Assembly: GCA_964596775.1 (NCBI GenBank)
Contig: CAZQVN010000001.1
Span: 1-64,000, forward strand
From: CAZQVN01 sp964596775
Lineage (GTDB): Bacteria > Eisenbacteria > RBG-16-71-46 > JABDJR01 > JAWXBZ01
DNA: 64,000 bases
Direction: 5' to 3'
Part shown: in pieces, positions 17,430-25,674 of the stretch
How the letters are laid out: each line of letters starts with the position of its first letter
How positions within the stretch are numbered: position 1 is the stretch's first letter
Notes under the pieces: model-generated
Told to the model about the DNA's origin: nothing
Seen by the model: the letters and a program-made list of their open reading frames with translations, nothing else
The model's database searches: none
Translations under genes and position numbers: made by a program

Positions 17430-18905
17430 CTAGCTGCCGATTTCGTGAGGCATCAGGCGGACCGGCGCCTGGAAATACTGGCTCGACGGGTAGTTCAGGA
17501 AGTTCGACACCCGCGACGTGTACAGGCAGGCGAAGTCCTCGACCTGGTGGCCGAAGCGGCTCGTTTCGTTCCCCTCCCGAAAGATCGACCCCCAGTTGGA
17601 ATTGAACGCGTGATCGGCCTCCTTCCGGAGTTCGCGGGAGTCGCGGACGGCGGCGTTCAGTTCCTCGTCGAGGCGGGCGAGGTCCGTATCCACCCGCGCC
17701 AGCTTCTGCCGGACCTTGCCGACGATCTGCGCGTCGGAGTCGCCGAGGTTCTCGACGATCAGGCGCAGTTTCCTCTGCTCCCGTTCCAGGGCGTTGCGGT
17801 CCGCCTCGAGCCGCTGGCGCATCGCGGACAGCTGGGCCAGCTTCTCCAGCGTCGGGCGGATCTGGGCCTGGGCGTCGAGTTCGCGGTCCAGTTCCTCGAT
17901 CACCATGGCCGTGCGCCAGCCCACCGACTTCTTGGAGCGGAGGATGTCGCCGTAGGTGTGGTCGCCGAAGTAGAGAATCCGGTCGGAGTGGAACCCGAGC
18001 CGGTCCTCGAGAAAATCGGAATCCCCGCCCGAGTAGGCCGGCGTGGCGACCCCCGGCAGATCGAGGCGCGGCGGTGCCGGGCGCCCGCGGTTCAGGAAGA
18101 AACCCGGCTTGCCGGCGTCGACGATGATGAGATCGAAATACTCCTGCCACGACGGCCGGCCGTTCGGCTTGAGCAGGTGGGTGAGCAGCACGTTCGTGTA
18201 GTAGTACTCGGAGTTCGTCAGCAGGAAGATCTTCTTGCCGCTCCGCCGGAACTCCTCGAGCGTGGCATGCAGCTTCGGATCCTGGCGCACGTACTCCCCG
18301 GGGTCCGCCTCGATCACCCGCTTGATCGTGCCGTCCCGGTGCCCCTCGTCGATGCACTCGCGCACGTCGGCGTAGAGGTCCGTGTAGCGCCGGCGCTCCT
18401 TGCGCGGACGTTTTTCCTCCATTTCGACGAGCAGGAGGTACAGGTACACCTCCGGCAGGTGGAACAGCGTGTCCACGGATGCGTACATCGCGTTCGAGAG
18501 ATGGATCGGCCGGTGCCGGTACTGCTTCTTCCGCTCGTCGCTGTGGAGAACGCGGCGGCCGTGATAGGCGCGGGCCACGTAGCTGTGGTAGTTCATCTTG
18601 ATGATGTTGCCGCGCTTCTTGTCGATGACCAGCCCCCGGGTGACGAACCGCGGGTCGTACTCGTAATCGAGGATCTCCGCGGAGTAACCCTTCAGCTCCA
18701 CGAGCTTCTTTTTCGTGACCTCGAACGCCAGCTTTTCCACCGGGATCGGTGCGTAGTGGGCGAGCGTGTAATCCAGGTCGAATCCGATCGCCCCGAGGCT
18801 GGGAAGCCGCAGGTTCCTGTTGACGAAAACCCGGCCGGACGGCGCCACCCGGCGCTTCTCCACGAACGGATTTCGAAGGCTCACATCGACCGGAACATCA
18901 CTCAA
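17430..18905 (-). CDS. HAD-IG family 5'-nucleotidase
   Basis: A 491-residue member of the HAD-IG (cytosolic IMP/GMP-type) 5'-nucleotidase family. The nucleophile motif is AIGFDLDYTLAHY (Asp43, Asp45), HAD motif II is KKIFLLTNSEYYYTN, and motif III/IV is RILYFGDHTYGDILRSKKS. Residues about 345-440 form a long coiled coil (QLSAMRQRLEADRNALEREQ). Such enzymes hydrolyse purine nucleoside monophosphates. The frame extends upstream to a GTG at 19001 with ATGs at 18986 and 18947. I prefer the TTG at 18905 because a perfect GAGGAG lies seven bases before it and CATAAT at 18938-18933 would place the transcript start between the longer starts and this one. Confidence 0.88.
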   Translation of the reverse strand: MSDVPVDVSLRNPFVEKRRVAPSGRVFVNRNLRLPSLGAIGFDLDYTLAHYAPIPVEKLAFEVTKKKLVELKGYSAEILDYEYDPRFVTRGLVIDKKRGNIIKMNYHSYVARAYHGRRVLHSDERKKQYRHRPIHLSNAMYASVDTLFHLPEVYLYLLLVEMEEKRPRKERRRYTDLYADVRECIDEGHRDGTIKRVIEADPGEYVRQDPKLHATLEEFRRSGKKIFLLTNSEYYYTNVLLTHLLKPNGRPSWQEYFDLIIVDAGKPGFFLNRGRPAPPRLDLPGVATPAYSGGDSDFLEDRLGFHSDRILYFGDHTYGDILRSKKSVGWRTAMVIEELDRELDAQAQIRPTLEKLAQLSAMRQRLEADRNALEREQRKLRLIVENLGDSDAQIVGKVRQKLARVDTDLARLDEELNAAVRDSRELRKEADHAFNSNWGSIFREGNETSRFGHQVEDFACLYTSRVSNFLNYPSSQYFQAPVRLMPHEIGS

Positions 18906-19160
18906 GACGACACTCCTCGTTCTGTGCAACACATTATGGCTGAACATCTTGCGAACCACGAAGCCCCTCGGGAATCGAGCCGGCATCGTGCGGAATTTCA
19001 CTGAATCATCGGCCGAATCATGCCGATCATTGAATCAGCCCGGAATTTTTTTGCATTCACGCCCCCGAGCGTCCGGATTATAGGGAGCGCGGCACGATCT
19101 GGCCACGCCCCGATTCCTGTCCGGTCCGGACCTCGAGGCTTCGCGCGAGGATCCCTGAAC

Positions 19161-21923
19161 ATGGCTGTGCGCAAGGTCGGATTTCTCTGTCTCCCCGATG
19201 ACATGCTCGAAATCTTTTCGGCGATGACCCGCCTTCCCGGTTACCGCCCGGAAGCGGTGATCGACTTCGATCCGAATGCCTACTCCTACCGGATGGCGGA
19301 GATCCTGCAGATTCCGACGGCGACGGACCTCAATATCCTCCGCAGGGTCCTCTGCGATGTCGTGGTCATTCCCGACGACCGCCCCGACCTGCGGAAGGCG
19401 GTCGCCCACCTCACCGGAGACGACCCCGACAGGATTCGGACGGTCACCGAGATGGCCGAGGAACTCGGTCTTCCCGTGATGCCCGAGGAAAACCATTACT
19501 CTTCCTCCGGTTTCTCGGTTCCGCGCGGGCTCTTTTCGCAGGACGTTGCGCCGGAATCCGATCCGAACCCGGGTCTGAGGGGGGCGAGCCGGCTGGTGCC
19601 GCGCCCGTCGGAAATAAGGAAGCTCGAGCTCAAGGAACGGCTCGTGATCGACCGCATGAAGAACTGGAACGCGGTTGAAGACGGATCCGAAAAGGGCGGC
19701 GCGGCGGCCGCCGAGCCGGGCGGAGCCGGAGCAGGCGCCGTTCGCGAAAACACGGAGCACGGGAAGCGCCGCGAAGAGACCGTTGAGGCCGGAAAGGGCG
19801 CAGCGACCGATGACGCCGCGGAAAGCGTCCGGCCCGAAGAAAGCGCCGAGGCCGTGGTCCCGGCGGAACGTGTCGAGGCCGGAAAAGGCGCGGAAACCGT
19901 CGGCGCCGCGGACGATGCGCCTGCTTCTCCGGCAGCATCCGACACGCACTCCCCTGCGGCATCCGGATCGGTTCACCCGGCTTCGCCCCGGGAGTCCGCG
20001 GTGAGCGAAAACATCTCCGCCGTGGCGGAAACGCTGAGCCTGGCCTTCGACAAGCGTCTCCTCCTGAACCGGATCCTCGACATCGCCGTGACCTCGGCCG
20101 GCGGCGACGCCGGAAGCATCATGCTTCTCGACGAGGGGGGCGAATACCTGAAGATCGCCGTGGCATCGGGACTGAGCAACGAGGTCATCCGCTCGACGCG
20201 GCAGCGCATCGGCGAAGGGGTGGCCGGCAACGTCCTGATGGAAGGACGGGGACGAATCGTCACCGACCGCCTGAACGACCCGCGGTACCGGTCCGGCCGC
20301 GAGCGCGGCGAGATCGCCGCGGCGGTGTGCGCTCCGATCCGCGTCGGGTCCAGGGCCATCGGCGTCATCAACATCAGCAGCAAGACCCGCGGTGACGCCT
20401 TCAACGGCGACACGCTCGACCTGCTCGACAAGTTCGGCATTCAGGTGGCCGGCGTCATCCTCAAGGCCCTGAAGCTTCCGACCCAGACCGCGGACACCGC
20501 GCAGGCGCAGCTTGCCGACAAGGTGGAATCGATCATGGCGCTGCCGGAACCGCTGGCGCGGCGCCTGGAAGCGGTGGCCGCGCATCTCGCCGAACGGATC
20601 GGCGCGTCGGCCGGACGCGTGTGCCTGCTGGATGTCACCGACCGGCGCCTCGAGATTCTCGGCCGCCGGACGCTCGGCGGACAGACGGGCCGCCCCCGGT
20701 TCGTACCGGCCGACGAAGGCATCCGGGGCTGGGTTCTCGAAAGCGGCTCGGCCGAGGCGCTGATGTCCACGGGTCCGGGCGCCGACCGGCGCGCCAGTTT
20801 CTACGTTCCGCTGACGGGATCGAAGCGGCTCGGGCTGATCGAAATGGAATGCGTCCGGGTGGATGAGGCCCGGCGCGTTGAAGTCCTCGAAACCCTGGCC
20901 GCAACGGCAACGCGCCTGACCTCGTGCATCGAAAAGGACCGCCGGCACAGCCTGGAGTCAAGGCGCACGGACCAGATGCTCCGCCTGTCCGACTTCGCGG
21001 CCGAACTGATGTGCATGAACGAGGACGGCGCGGTCGTAAGCCTCGCGGTGCGGGCGACCCAGGAACTCTTCCGCGCCGACCTGGTCACGTTTCGCAATCC
21101 CGGCGACGCCTCGCTGACCTTCAACGATCCCGCGTTCGGCGAACAGGGCGACCCGGCGTCGCTGGCCGTCCTCGACTTCAACGGGGAACTGTCCGAGGAA
21201 GCCCGGACCCGGGGATCCCTGGTGACCCCCGGATCGATGTCTCCGCCGCTGATGAAACGTCTCGCCGCCCTCGGCCAGATCGGCTGGGCGGCGTCCCTGC
21301 CGCTCACTTCGAACGGGCGTGACGCGGGCATCCTGACCCTGTTCGGCCTGAAGGAGGGGTCGCAGCTTCCGGGAGAGTCGGAATGGCCGGTGCTGGAAAA
21401 ACTCGGTGGATACCTGGCTCGGGCTCTCGAGCGTTCCTCCGCGCGCAGTGCCCAGGCCTCGGATGGATTCCTCAGCTGGGGAATCTTCCAGGATCGACTC
21501 GCCGATGAATTCAAGCGGGCGAGCCGGTACGGGCGGACGTTTGCCCTGACCACGCTCGAACTTGCCGATTTCCGGAAGGAGAGCGCGGAGCGCGGCCACG
21601 GCTGGACGGACGCCGCGCGCTATGCGCTCGCCGACTTCGTGCGTCACGAAGTGCGTGAAGTGGACATCGTGAGCTGGATCCAGGAGGGACGCATCGCCGT
21701 TCTGTCTCCCGAAGTCGGCTCCGACGAGAGTGCCCTGTCCCGCAGGATCGACGAACGCTGGGAAGCGCTGCTCCCCTCGCTCAAGCTCGATGGGCTCGAC
21801 AAGGTTCCGATGAGGGTGCGGGTGATGCACTATCCGACCGAGATCATGACCTGGGAGGATTGCGCCGCCTGGATCCAGGATCCGTCCGCCGACGCCGATC
21901 CGGAGATCCGCGCCGCCGGTTGA
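19161..21923 (+). CDS. Triple-GAF signalling protein with degenerate GGDEF domain
   Basis: A 920-residue soluble protein. Residues 1-120 form an unrecognised alpha/beta domain (VGFLCLPDDMLEIFSAMTRL, then LCDVVVIPDDRPDLRKAV) that looks like a small nucleotide or receiver-type fold. Residues 175-280 are a low-complexity Ala/Glu/Gly linker containing a duplicated VEAGKGA segment. Three GAF domains follow (about 285-430, 455-595, 600-760). Residues 765-910 have the shape of a GGDEF domain, but the signature is replaced: DIVSWIQEGRIAVLSPE stands where RxGGDEF should be, so cyclase activity is not expected. It may bind nucleotides or act as a scaffold. ATG 19161 is used with a weak GAGGA nine bases upstream. 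It is divergent from the HAD-IG gene. Confidence 0.8.
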   Translation: MAVRKVGFLCLPDDMLEIFSAMTRLPGYRPEAVIDFDPNAYSYRMAEILQIPTATDLNILRRVLCDVVVIPDDRPDLRKAVAHLTGDDPDRIRTVTEMAEELGLPVMPEENHYSSSGFSVPRGLFSQDVAPESDPNPGLRGASRLVPRPSEIRKLELKERLVIDRMKNWNAVEDGSEKGGAAAAEPGGAGAGAVRENTEHGKRREETVEAGKGAATDDAAESVRPEESAEAVVPAERVEAGKGAETVGAADDAPASPAASDTHSPAASGSVHPASPRESAVSENISAVAETLSLAFDKRLLLNRILDIAVTSAGGDAGSIMLLDEGGEYLKIAVASGLSNEVIRSTRQRIGEGVAGNVLMEGRGRIVTDRLNDPRYRSGRERGEIAAAVCAPIRVGSRAIGVINISSKTRGDAFNGDTLDLLDKFGIQVAGVILKALKLPTQTADTAQAQLADKVESIMALPEPLARRLEAVAAHLAERIGASAGRVCLLDVTDRRLEILGRRTLGGQTGRPRFVPADEGIRGWVLESGSAEALMSTGPGADRRASFYVPLTGSKRLGLIEMECVRVDEARRVEVLETLAATATRLTSCIEKDRRHSLESRRTDQMLRLSDFAAELMCMNEDGAVVSLAVRATQELFRADLVTFRNPGDASLTFNDPAFGEQGDPASLAVLDFNGELSEEARTRGSLVTPGSMSPPLMKRLAALGQIGWAASLPLTSNGRDAGILTLFGLKEGSQLPGESEWPVLEKLGGYLARALERSSARSAQASDGFLSWGIFQDRLADEFKRASRYGRTFALTTLELADFRKESAERGHGWTDAARYALADFVRHEVREVDIVSWIQEGRIAVLSPEVGSDESALSRRIDERWEALLPSLKLDGLDKVPMRVRVMHYPTEIMTWEDCAAWIQDPSADADPEIRAAG

Positions 21924-21938
21924 CGTCCGGCGCGACTC

Positions 21939-22961
21939 CTACTTCTGGCAGGCCCCGCAGTAGAACGTGGTTCGCCCCGCCTGGGTCAGGGTGCGGATGG
22001 TCGCGCCGCACTTGCGGCACGGTTCTCCCTTGCGCCCGTACACGAACAGTTCATCGTTGAAATCGCCGTACCCTTCGACGGCGGGCCCGACGTACCGGGA
22101 CAGTCCGCACCAGCGCTTCATCGACAGCCTGAGCAGTGCCGGGATCGCCGGAGCCAGCCGCTTCCACTCCTCCGCGGTCAGCGAGGATGCCGGGCGCTCC
22201 GGATGGATCCGCGTCCGGAACAGCACCTCGGAAGCATAGATGTTGCCGAGACCCGCCAGCCGGCCCTGATCCAGCAGCGCCGCCTTGATCGGAAGGTTCC
22301 CCGCCATGCGCGCCTCGAGCTTCGGTCCGGTCATTCTCGAGGTCAGCGCGTCGGGACCCAGGGCCAGCTCCTGCGGCCACGCATGGGCGCCCTCTCCGGT
22401 CAACAGGGAGGCCTGGGACAGCCGGCGCGTATCCTTGAGGCCGAACAGCAGGTCGTCGTCGCGGTCCTCCACCGCCAGGATCATCCGGGTGGCCGGCGGC
22501 AGCGGGTGACCGTTGTCGTTCATCAGGAAATAGCGACCGGTCATGCGGAGATGCAGAACCAGGCTCGACACCACCCCGACGGCGGTGCCGGGATCGGCGA
22601 ACCCGTCGAGCAGTGCCACGGCCGCGGCCCGACCCGCGGGGCGCGAGCGCCCCTCCTTGCCCGGCCCGCCCCCCGCCAGGAATTCCGCCAGCGTGTCCGG
22701 CCGCCGGGCCGCGAAGGAAGCGGCGGGTGCGGGCGGGCGACGCCGGACGAGCGGCTTCCGCGCCGGCGTGAAGTCGATGCGCACGTACTTTCCGCGCCGG
22801 ACCACGCCGGTCACCACGGTTCCGATCAACGCCGCGGCGATCTCCTCCTCGCGCGCGTCGGGAAACAGGCCGGGGTCGACGCGCAGGAAGCGCACGTGGC
22901 GATCCATGAGGCGGGGCTTGAATGACCGGACCATTGAAGCCACTTCTGGCAGTTCGGGCAT
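21939..22961 (-). CDS. mutM: Formamidopyrimidine-DNA glycosylase with a 65-residue insertion
   Basis: A bifunctional glycosylase/AP lyase that removes oxidised purines. The mature N-terminus PELPEV supplies the catalytic Pro2-Glu3; Lys58 is in RRGKYVRIDF. The helix-two-turn-helix KAALLDQGRLAGLGNIYASE and the C-terminal zinc finger CRKCGATIRTL...FYCGACQ are intact. At 340 residues it is about 60 longer than usual. The extra material lies at about 66-130, between strand KYVRIDF and strand SSLVLHLRMTG, and is Arg/Pro/Ala/Gly rich. The start ATG has GGAGAA upstream. It is the last gene of a minus-strand run with the M50 protease and the thiolase-like protein. Confidence 0.92.
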   Translation of the reverse strand: MPELPEVASMVRSFKPRLMDRHVRFLRVDPGLFPDAREEEIAAALIGTVVTGVVRRGKYVRIDFTPARKPLVRRRPPAPAASFAARRPDTLAEFLAGGGPGKEGRSRPAGRAAAVALLDGFADPGTAVGVVSSLVLHLRMTGRYFLMNDNGHPLPPATRMILAVEDRDDDLLFGLKDTRRLSQASLLTGEGAHAWPQELALGPDALTSRMTGPKLEARMAGNLPIKAALLDQGRLAGLGNIYASEVLFRTRIHPERPASSLTAEEWKRLAPAIPALLRLSMKRWCGLSRYVGPAVEGYGDFNDELFVYGRKGEPCRKCGATIRTLTQAGRTTFYCGACQK

Positions 22962-22996
22962 GTGTTCTCCATCGGTCGTTTGACGACGTCGCAGAT

Positions 22997-23938
22997 CTAG
23001 AGTTGAACCGGATTCGGCGTGAACGTGAGGACGAACAGGATCATCAGCGCCAATCCTATCAGTTTTCGCCGGGTATCGATCGGCACGGAATCGTCGGCGG
23101 TCGGCGGGTGCCTGAGGCCGAAGAACAGGAGCAGGACGGCCATGATCCCCCAGCTGTGGTTGACGAAGACCGCCAGGAGGGCAAAGCCGACCGCGAAGGC
23201 GATCGACACGAGGTGAGCCTTCCTCCCGAGCAGAGCGTAGACCACGTGACCGCCGTCGAGTTGCCCGACCGGCAGAAGATTCAGCGCCGTCACGAACAGT
23301 CCGGCCCAGCCGGCAAAGGCGAGTGGATGGAGCTGGATGTCCTGCCCCGGCGGGAGTTTTCCGAACTGGAGGTCGCTGAACCACTGGAAGAGGATCGAGG
23401 AGCCCAGGTTGATCTGTCCCGGCTCGAGGGTTGCCGTGGTGACCACGTGGGACATCGACAGCCCGACGATGCAGGCCGGCAGGGCCAGGACGAGTCCGGC
23501 AATCGGACCGGCCACCGCAATGTCGAAGAGAATGCGGCGATCCGCACCGAGGCTCGCCATGCGGATCACGGCGCCGAACGTGCCGAACAGCGACAGCGGC
23601 ATCGGTATGAAGTACGGTAGCGAGGCCGGAACCCTGTACCGGCGCGCCACCAGGTAGTGCCCCATCTCGTGGGCCAGGAGGATCAGGATGATGGCCACTC
23701 CGTAGTACGGTCCGCCCACGAGGATCGTCGTGGCGATCGTGGCCACGAACAGCCCGCCATGCAGAAGATAGTTGGGACGGGGCAACCCGGGCTCGCGGGG
23801 GGATTCGGGCGGTCCATACGGATCCCGGGGCGGCGGGCCGGTTACGGTCCAGTACCCTTCGGGGCGTGCCTGTCCGGCCTGCCTGTCGGCGTGCCAGCCT
23901 GGAGGATCGGTGGAATCGGGGGGCGGAAACGAACTCAT
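22997..23938 (-). CDS. Site-2-protease-type M50 membrane metallopeptidase
   Basis: A 313-residue membrane protein. A Pro-rich cytoplasmic leader (1-55) is followed by about six transmembrane helices. The zinc motif HEMGH is at 90-94 (LLAHEMGHYLVARRY) and the third ligand is Asp228 in NLLPVGQLDGGH, both inside membrane segments as required for intramembrane cleavage. GTFGAVIRM matches the conserved Gly-rich strand. The family releases anti-sigma factors or similar proteins by cutting within the membrane; no anti-sigma gene is adjacent. The ATG has no ribosome binding site, but a TATCAT hexamer ends six bases before it. MutM follows after 35 bases. Confidence 0.9.
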   Translation of the reverse strand: MSSFPPPDSTDPPGWHADRQAGQARPEGYWTVTGPPPRDPYGPPESPREPGLPRPNYLLHGGLFVATIATTILVGGPYYGVAIILILLAHEMGHYLVARRYRVPASLPYFIPMPLSLFGTFGAVIRMASLGADRRILFDIAVAGPIAGLVLALPACIVGLSMSHVVTTATLEPGQINLGSSILFQWFSDLQFGKLPPGQDIQLHPLAFAGWAGLFVTALNLLPVGQLDGGHVVYALLGRKAHLVSIAFAVGFALLAVFVNHSWGIMAVLLLFFGLRHPPTADDSVPIDTRRKLIGLALMILFVLTFTPNPVQL

Positions 23939-23944
23939 GTCGTG

Positions 23945-23973
23945 ATGATACGGGATTCGCCGGAAGGATTCAG
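23945..23973 (-). promoter_or_regulatory. Candidate promoter of the M50 gene, leaderless start
   Basis: Minus-strand TATCAT (23950-23945) ends six bases before the M50 ATG. The -35 (CTGAAT, 23973-23968, 17-base spacer) is weak. It lies across the end of the upstream thiolase-like gene. Confidence 0.4.
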
Positions 23974-25481
23974 CCCGCGCTCTTCCGCTCCGTATGCCGC
24001 GTGACGGGAACAGCCGAGACGTGGCCGTTCGTCCGCACCAGTTCCATGAGCGCGCCGGCTCCCGGAGGTTCCTCGAGGCAGGGCACGACGCGCGCCCCCC
24101 GTCCCGTTTCGACGAGCGCTATGTGACAGGGCGCTTCCCGGCCGGCCGGCGGAAACTCGAGCCGCGTGGTCGAGAGAATCCGCGCGGTCCCGGTGACGCC
24201 GTCCGGCGGGTCGCGCCGGATGTCTCCGGCCACGGCATGCGGACGGCGGCTCAGTTCGAACTTCCGGGGAAGCCCGGCGCCGCTGCGAAACGCCGCGAGC
24301 AGCGTCACGCAGTTGTAGGTCAACGGCCCGCCCACGTTGAACGCAAACGCGAAATGCGGCGGGCCGGCATCGAGCTTCACCTCGGACCGTCCCACGGCCT
24401 GGAGATACAGCTCGACGATCTGGCCGACCCCCGTGGCCCCGATCGGATGCCCGCCCATTACGCCGCCGAGCGCGTTGACCGGGCAGGCCCCGTCGTTGTC
24501 GAAGCGGCCAGATCGCACCGCGCCGACCGGATCCCCGTCGGGAACGAGATGGCAGTCGAGAAGGCCGAGGAACTCGATGATCGGAAACGCGTCGTGAATT
24601 TCCGCGTAGGCCACGGACCGGTGGAACTCGTCGGGTGTCCAGCCCAGGCCGTTCAGGAGTTCCTCCATGGCCTCGGTCGTGGCCGCGGAGCGGGACAGCT
24701 CGGCGCGCCGCGCGACGCTCAGGCGGTCGAGACCGCGGCCGATTCCGGCCACCACCACCTGCGTCTCCAGCGGTCCGGGACCGGCGGTCAGGAAGAGCCC
24801 GGCGTAGCCGCTGGACGTGGGCGCCACATCGAACAGGCGGAGCGGATCGGAAACGACCGGATTCCGCTCCGAATCCAGATCCTCCAGCCGCAGCGCCTTG
24901 CGGATATGGGCGCGCGGATTGGCGACGGTCCGCCGCCGGTTCGCGATCGTCAGGGCGGTGAGCGCCCCGGACAGCCCGGGAAACTCCGACTCGAGACGCC
25001 GGGTCAGCAGCGCCCCCAGCGCCGGCATGGTCAGGCCCGAATCGCGCTCCTCGGGATGAATGAGGCTGCGGAGCGCCTCCGTCGTCCGGCTCCGCTCGGT
25101 CAGGCGCATCTGCTCGACGCCGAGAACGGCAATGGAACGGCAGTCGCCGGAAGCGACGCGCCGGGCGGCTTCATGAACGAGGGCCGCCCCGGCGGCCGAC
25201 GCGGCGAGGTGCGCGGTGGGCTCCTCGATGCCGGGATTGCCGTAGAACTCCACGGCGATGTCCAGCGACAGTTCGCGGGCACGGCGGCCGAGAACCTCCG
25301 CGAGTTCCGGTCCGCTGATGCCGGCGAGTTCGTAGGGGTGTGCCGCGGTGATGAGCAGCCGGTCGGGCGGCGCGCCCCCGGAGGCCAGGAGCGCCTCGAA
25401 CCCCTCGAGAGCCAGGTCCGCGAGGGGTTGCCGGGATCCGCTGAACTGTTTGACGGGGCGGGTCAGGTAAACTTCGGCCAT
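23970..25481 (-). CDS. Thiolase-superfamily protein lacking the catalytic cysteines
   Basis: A 503-residue protein of the SCP2/TLP1-like thiolase branch with an extra C-terminal OB-like domain (about 410-500). The motif GGHPIGATG (His345) and EIHDAF (His296) are intact. However, the region that should hold the nucleophilic cysteine reads HLAASAAGAALV (91-102), with Ala-Ser in place of Cys-x-Ser-Gly. The second catalytic Cys near the end is also absent (FNVGGPLTYNC). It may act as a decarboxylating or acyl-binding thiolase relative, or as a partner subunit, rather than as a standard acetyl-CoA acetyltransferase. ATG 25481 follows GGAGGGGAGGA. It is divergent from preT. Confidence 0.8.
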   Translation of the reverse strand: MAEVYLTRPVKQFSGSRQPLADLALEGFEALLASGGAPPDRLLITAAHPYELAGISGPELAEVLGRRARELSLDIAVEFYGNPGIEEPTAHLAASAAGAALVHEAARRVASGDCRSIAVLGVEQMRLTERSRTTEALRSLIHPEERDSGLTMPALGALLTRRLESEFPGLSGALTALTIANRRRTVANPRAHIRKALRLEDLDSERNPVVSDPLRLFDVAPTSSGYAGLFLTAGPGPLETQVVVAGIGRGLDRLSVARRAELSRSAATTEAMEELLNGLGWTPDEFHRSVAYAEIHDAFPIIEFLGLLDCHLVPDGDPVGAVRSGRFDNDGACPVNALGGVMGGHPIGATGVGQIVELYLQAVGRSEVKLDAGPPHFAFAFNVGGPLTYNCVTLLAAFRSGAGLPRKFELSRRPHAVAGDIRRDPPDGVTGTARILSTTRLEFPPAGREAPCHIALVETGRGARVVPCLEEPPGAGALMELVRTNGHVSAVPVTRHTERKSAG

Positions 25482-25567
25482 CCATTCCTCCCCTCCGGTT
25501 ATCGTCCGATTCCGTGGCGCTATGAGCGGAAAGCTGTCGACCGGACGTGGCGGGGGACGGTCACCGG

Positions 25568-25576
25568 TGCTATTAT
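25568..25576 (+). promoter_or_regulatory. Extended -10 upstream of preT
   Basis: TGC-TATTAT forms an extended -10 in a short AT-rich island between the divergent thiolase-like gene and preT. No clear -35 is seen. It would give a leader of about 95 bases. Confidence 0.4.
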
Positions 25577-25674
25577 TTTTTAATCTGACGTCCCCGGCCT
25601 TCACGGATGCCTCCACGTTCACGTGCAGGAGTCCGTGACCTGCAGTCGAGCCCACTCTTCCGAGAGGAAAACGC

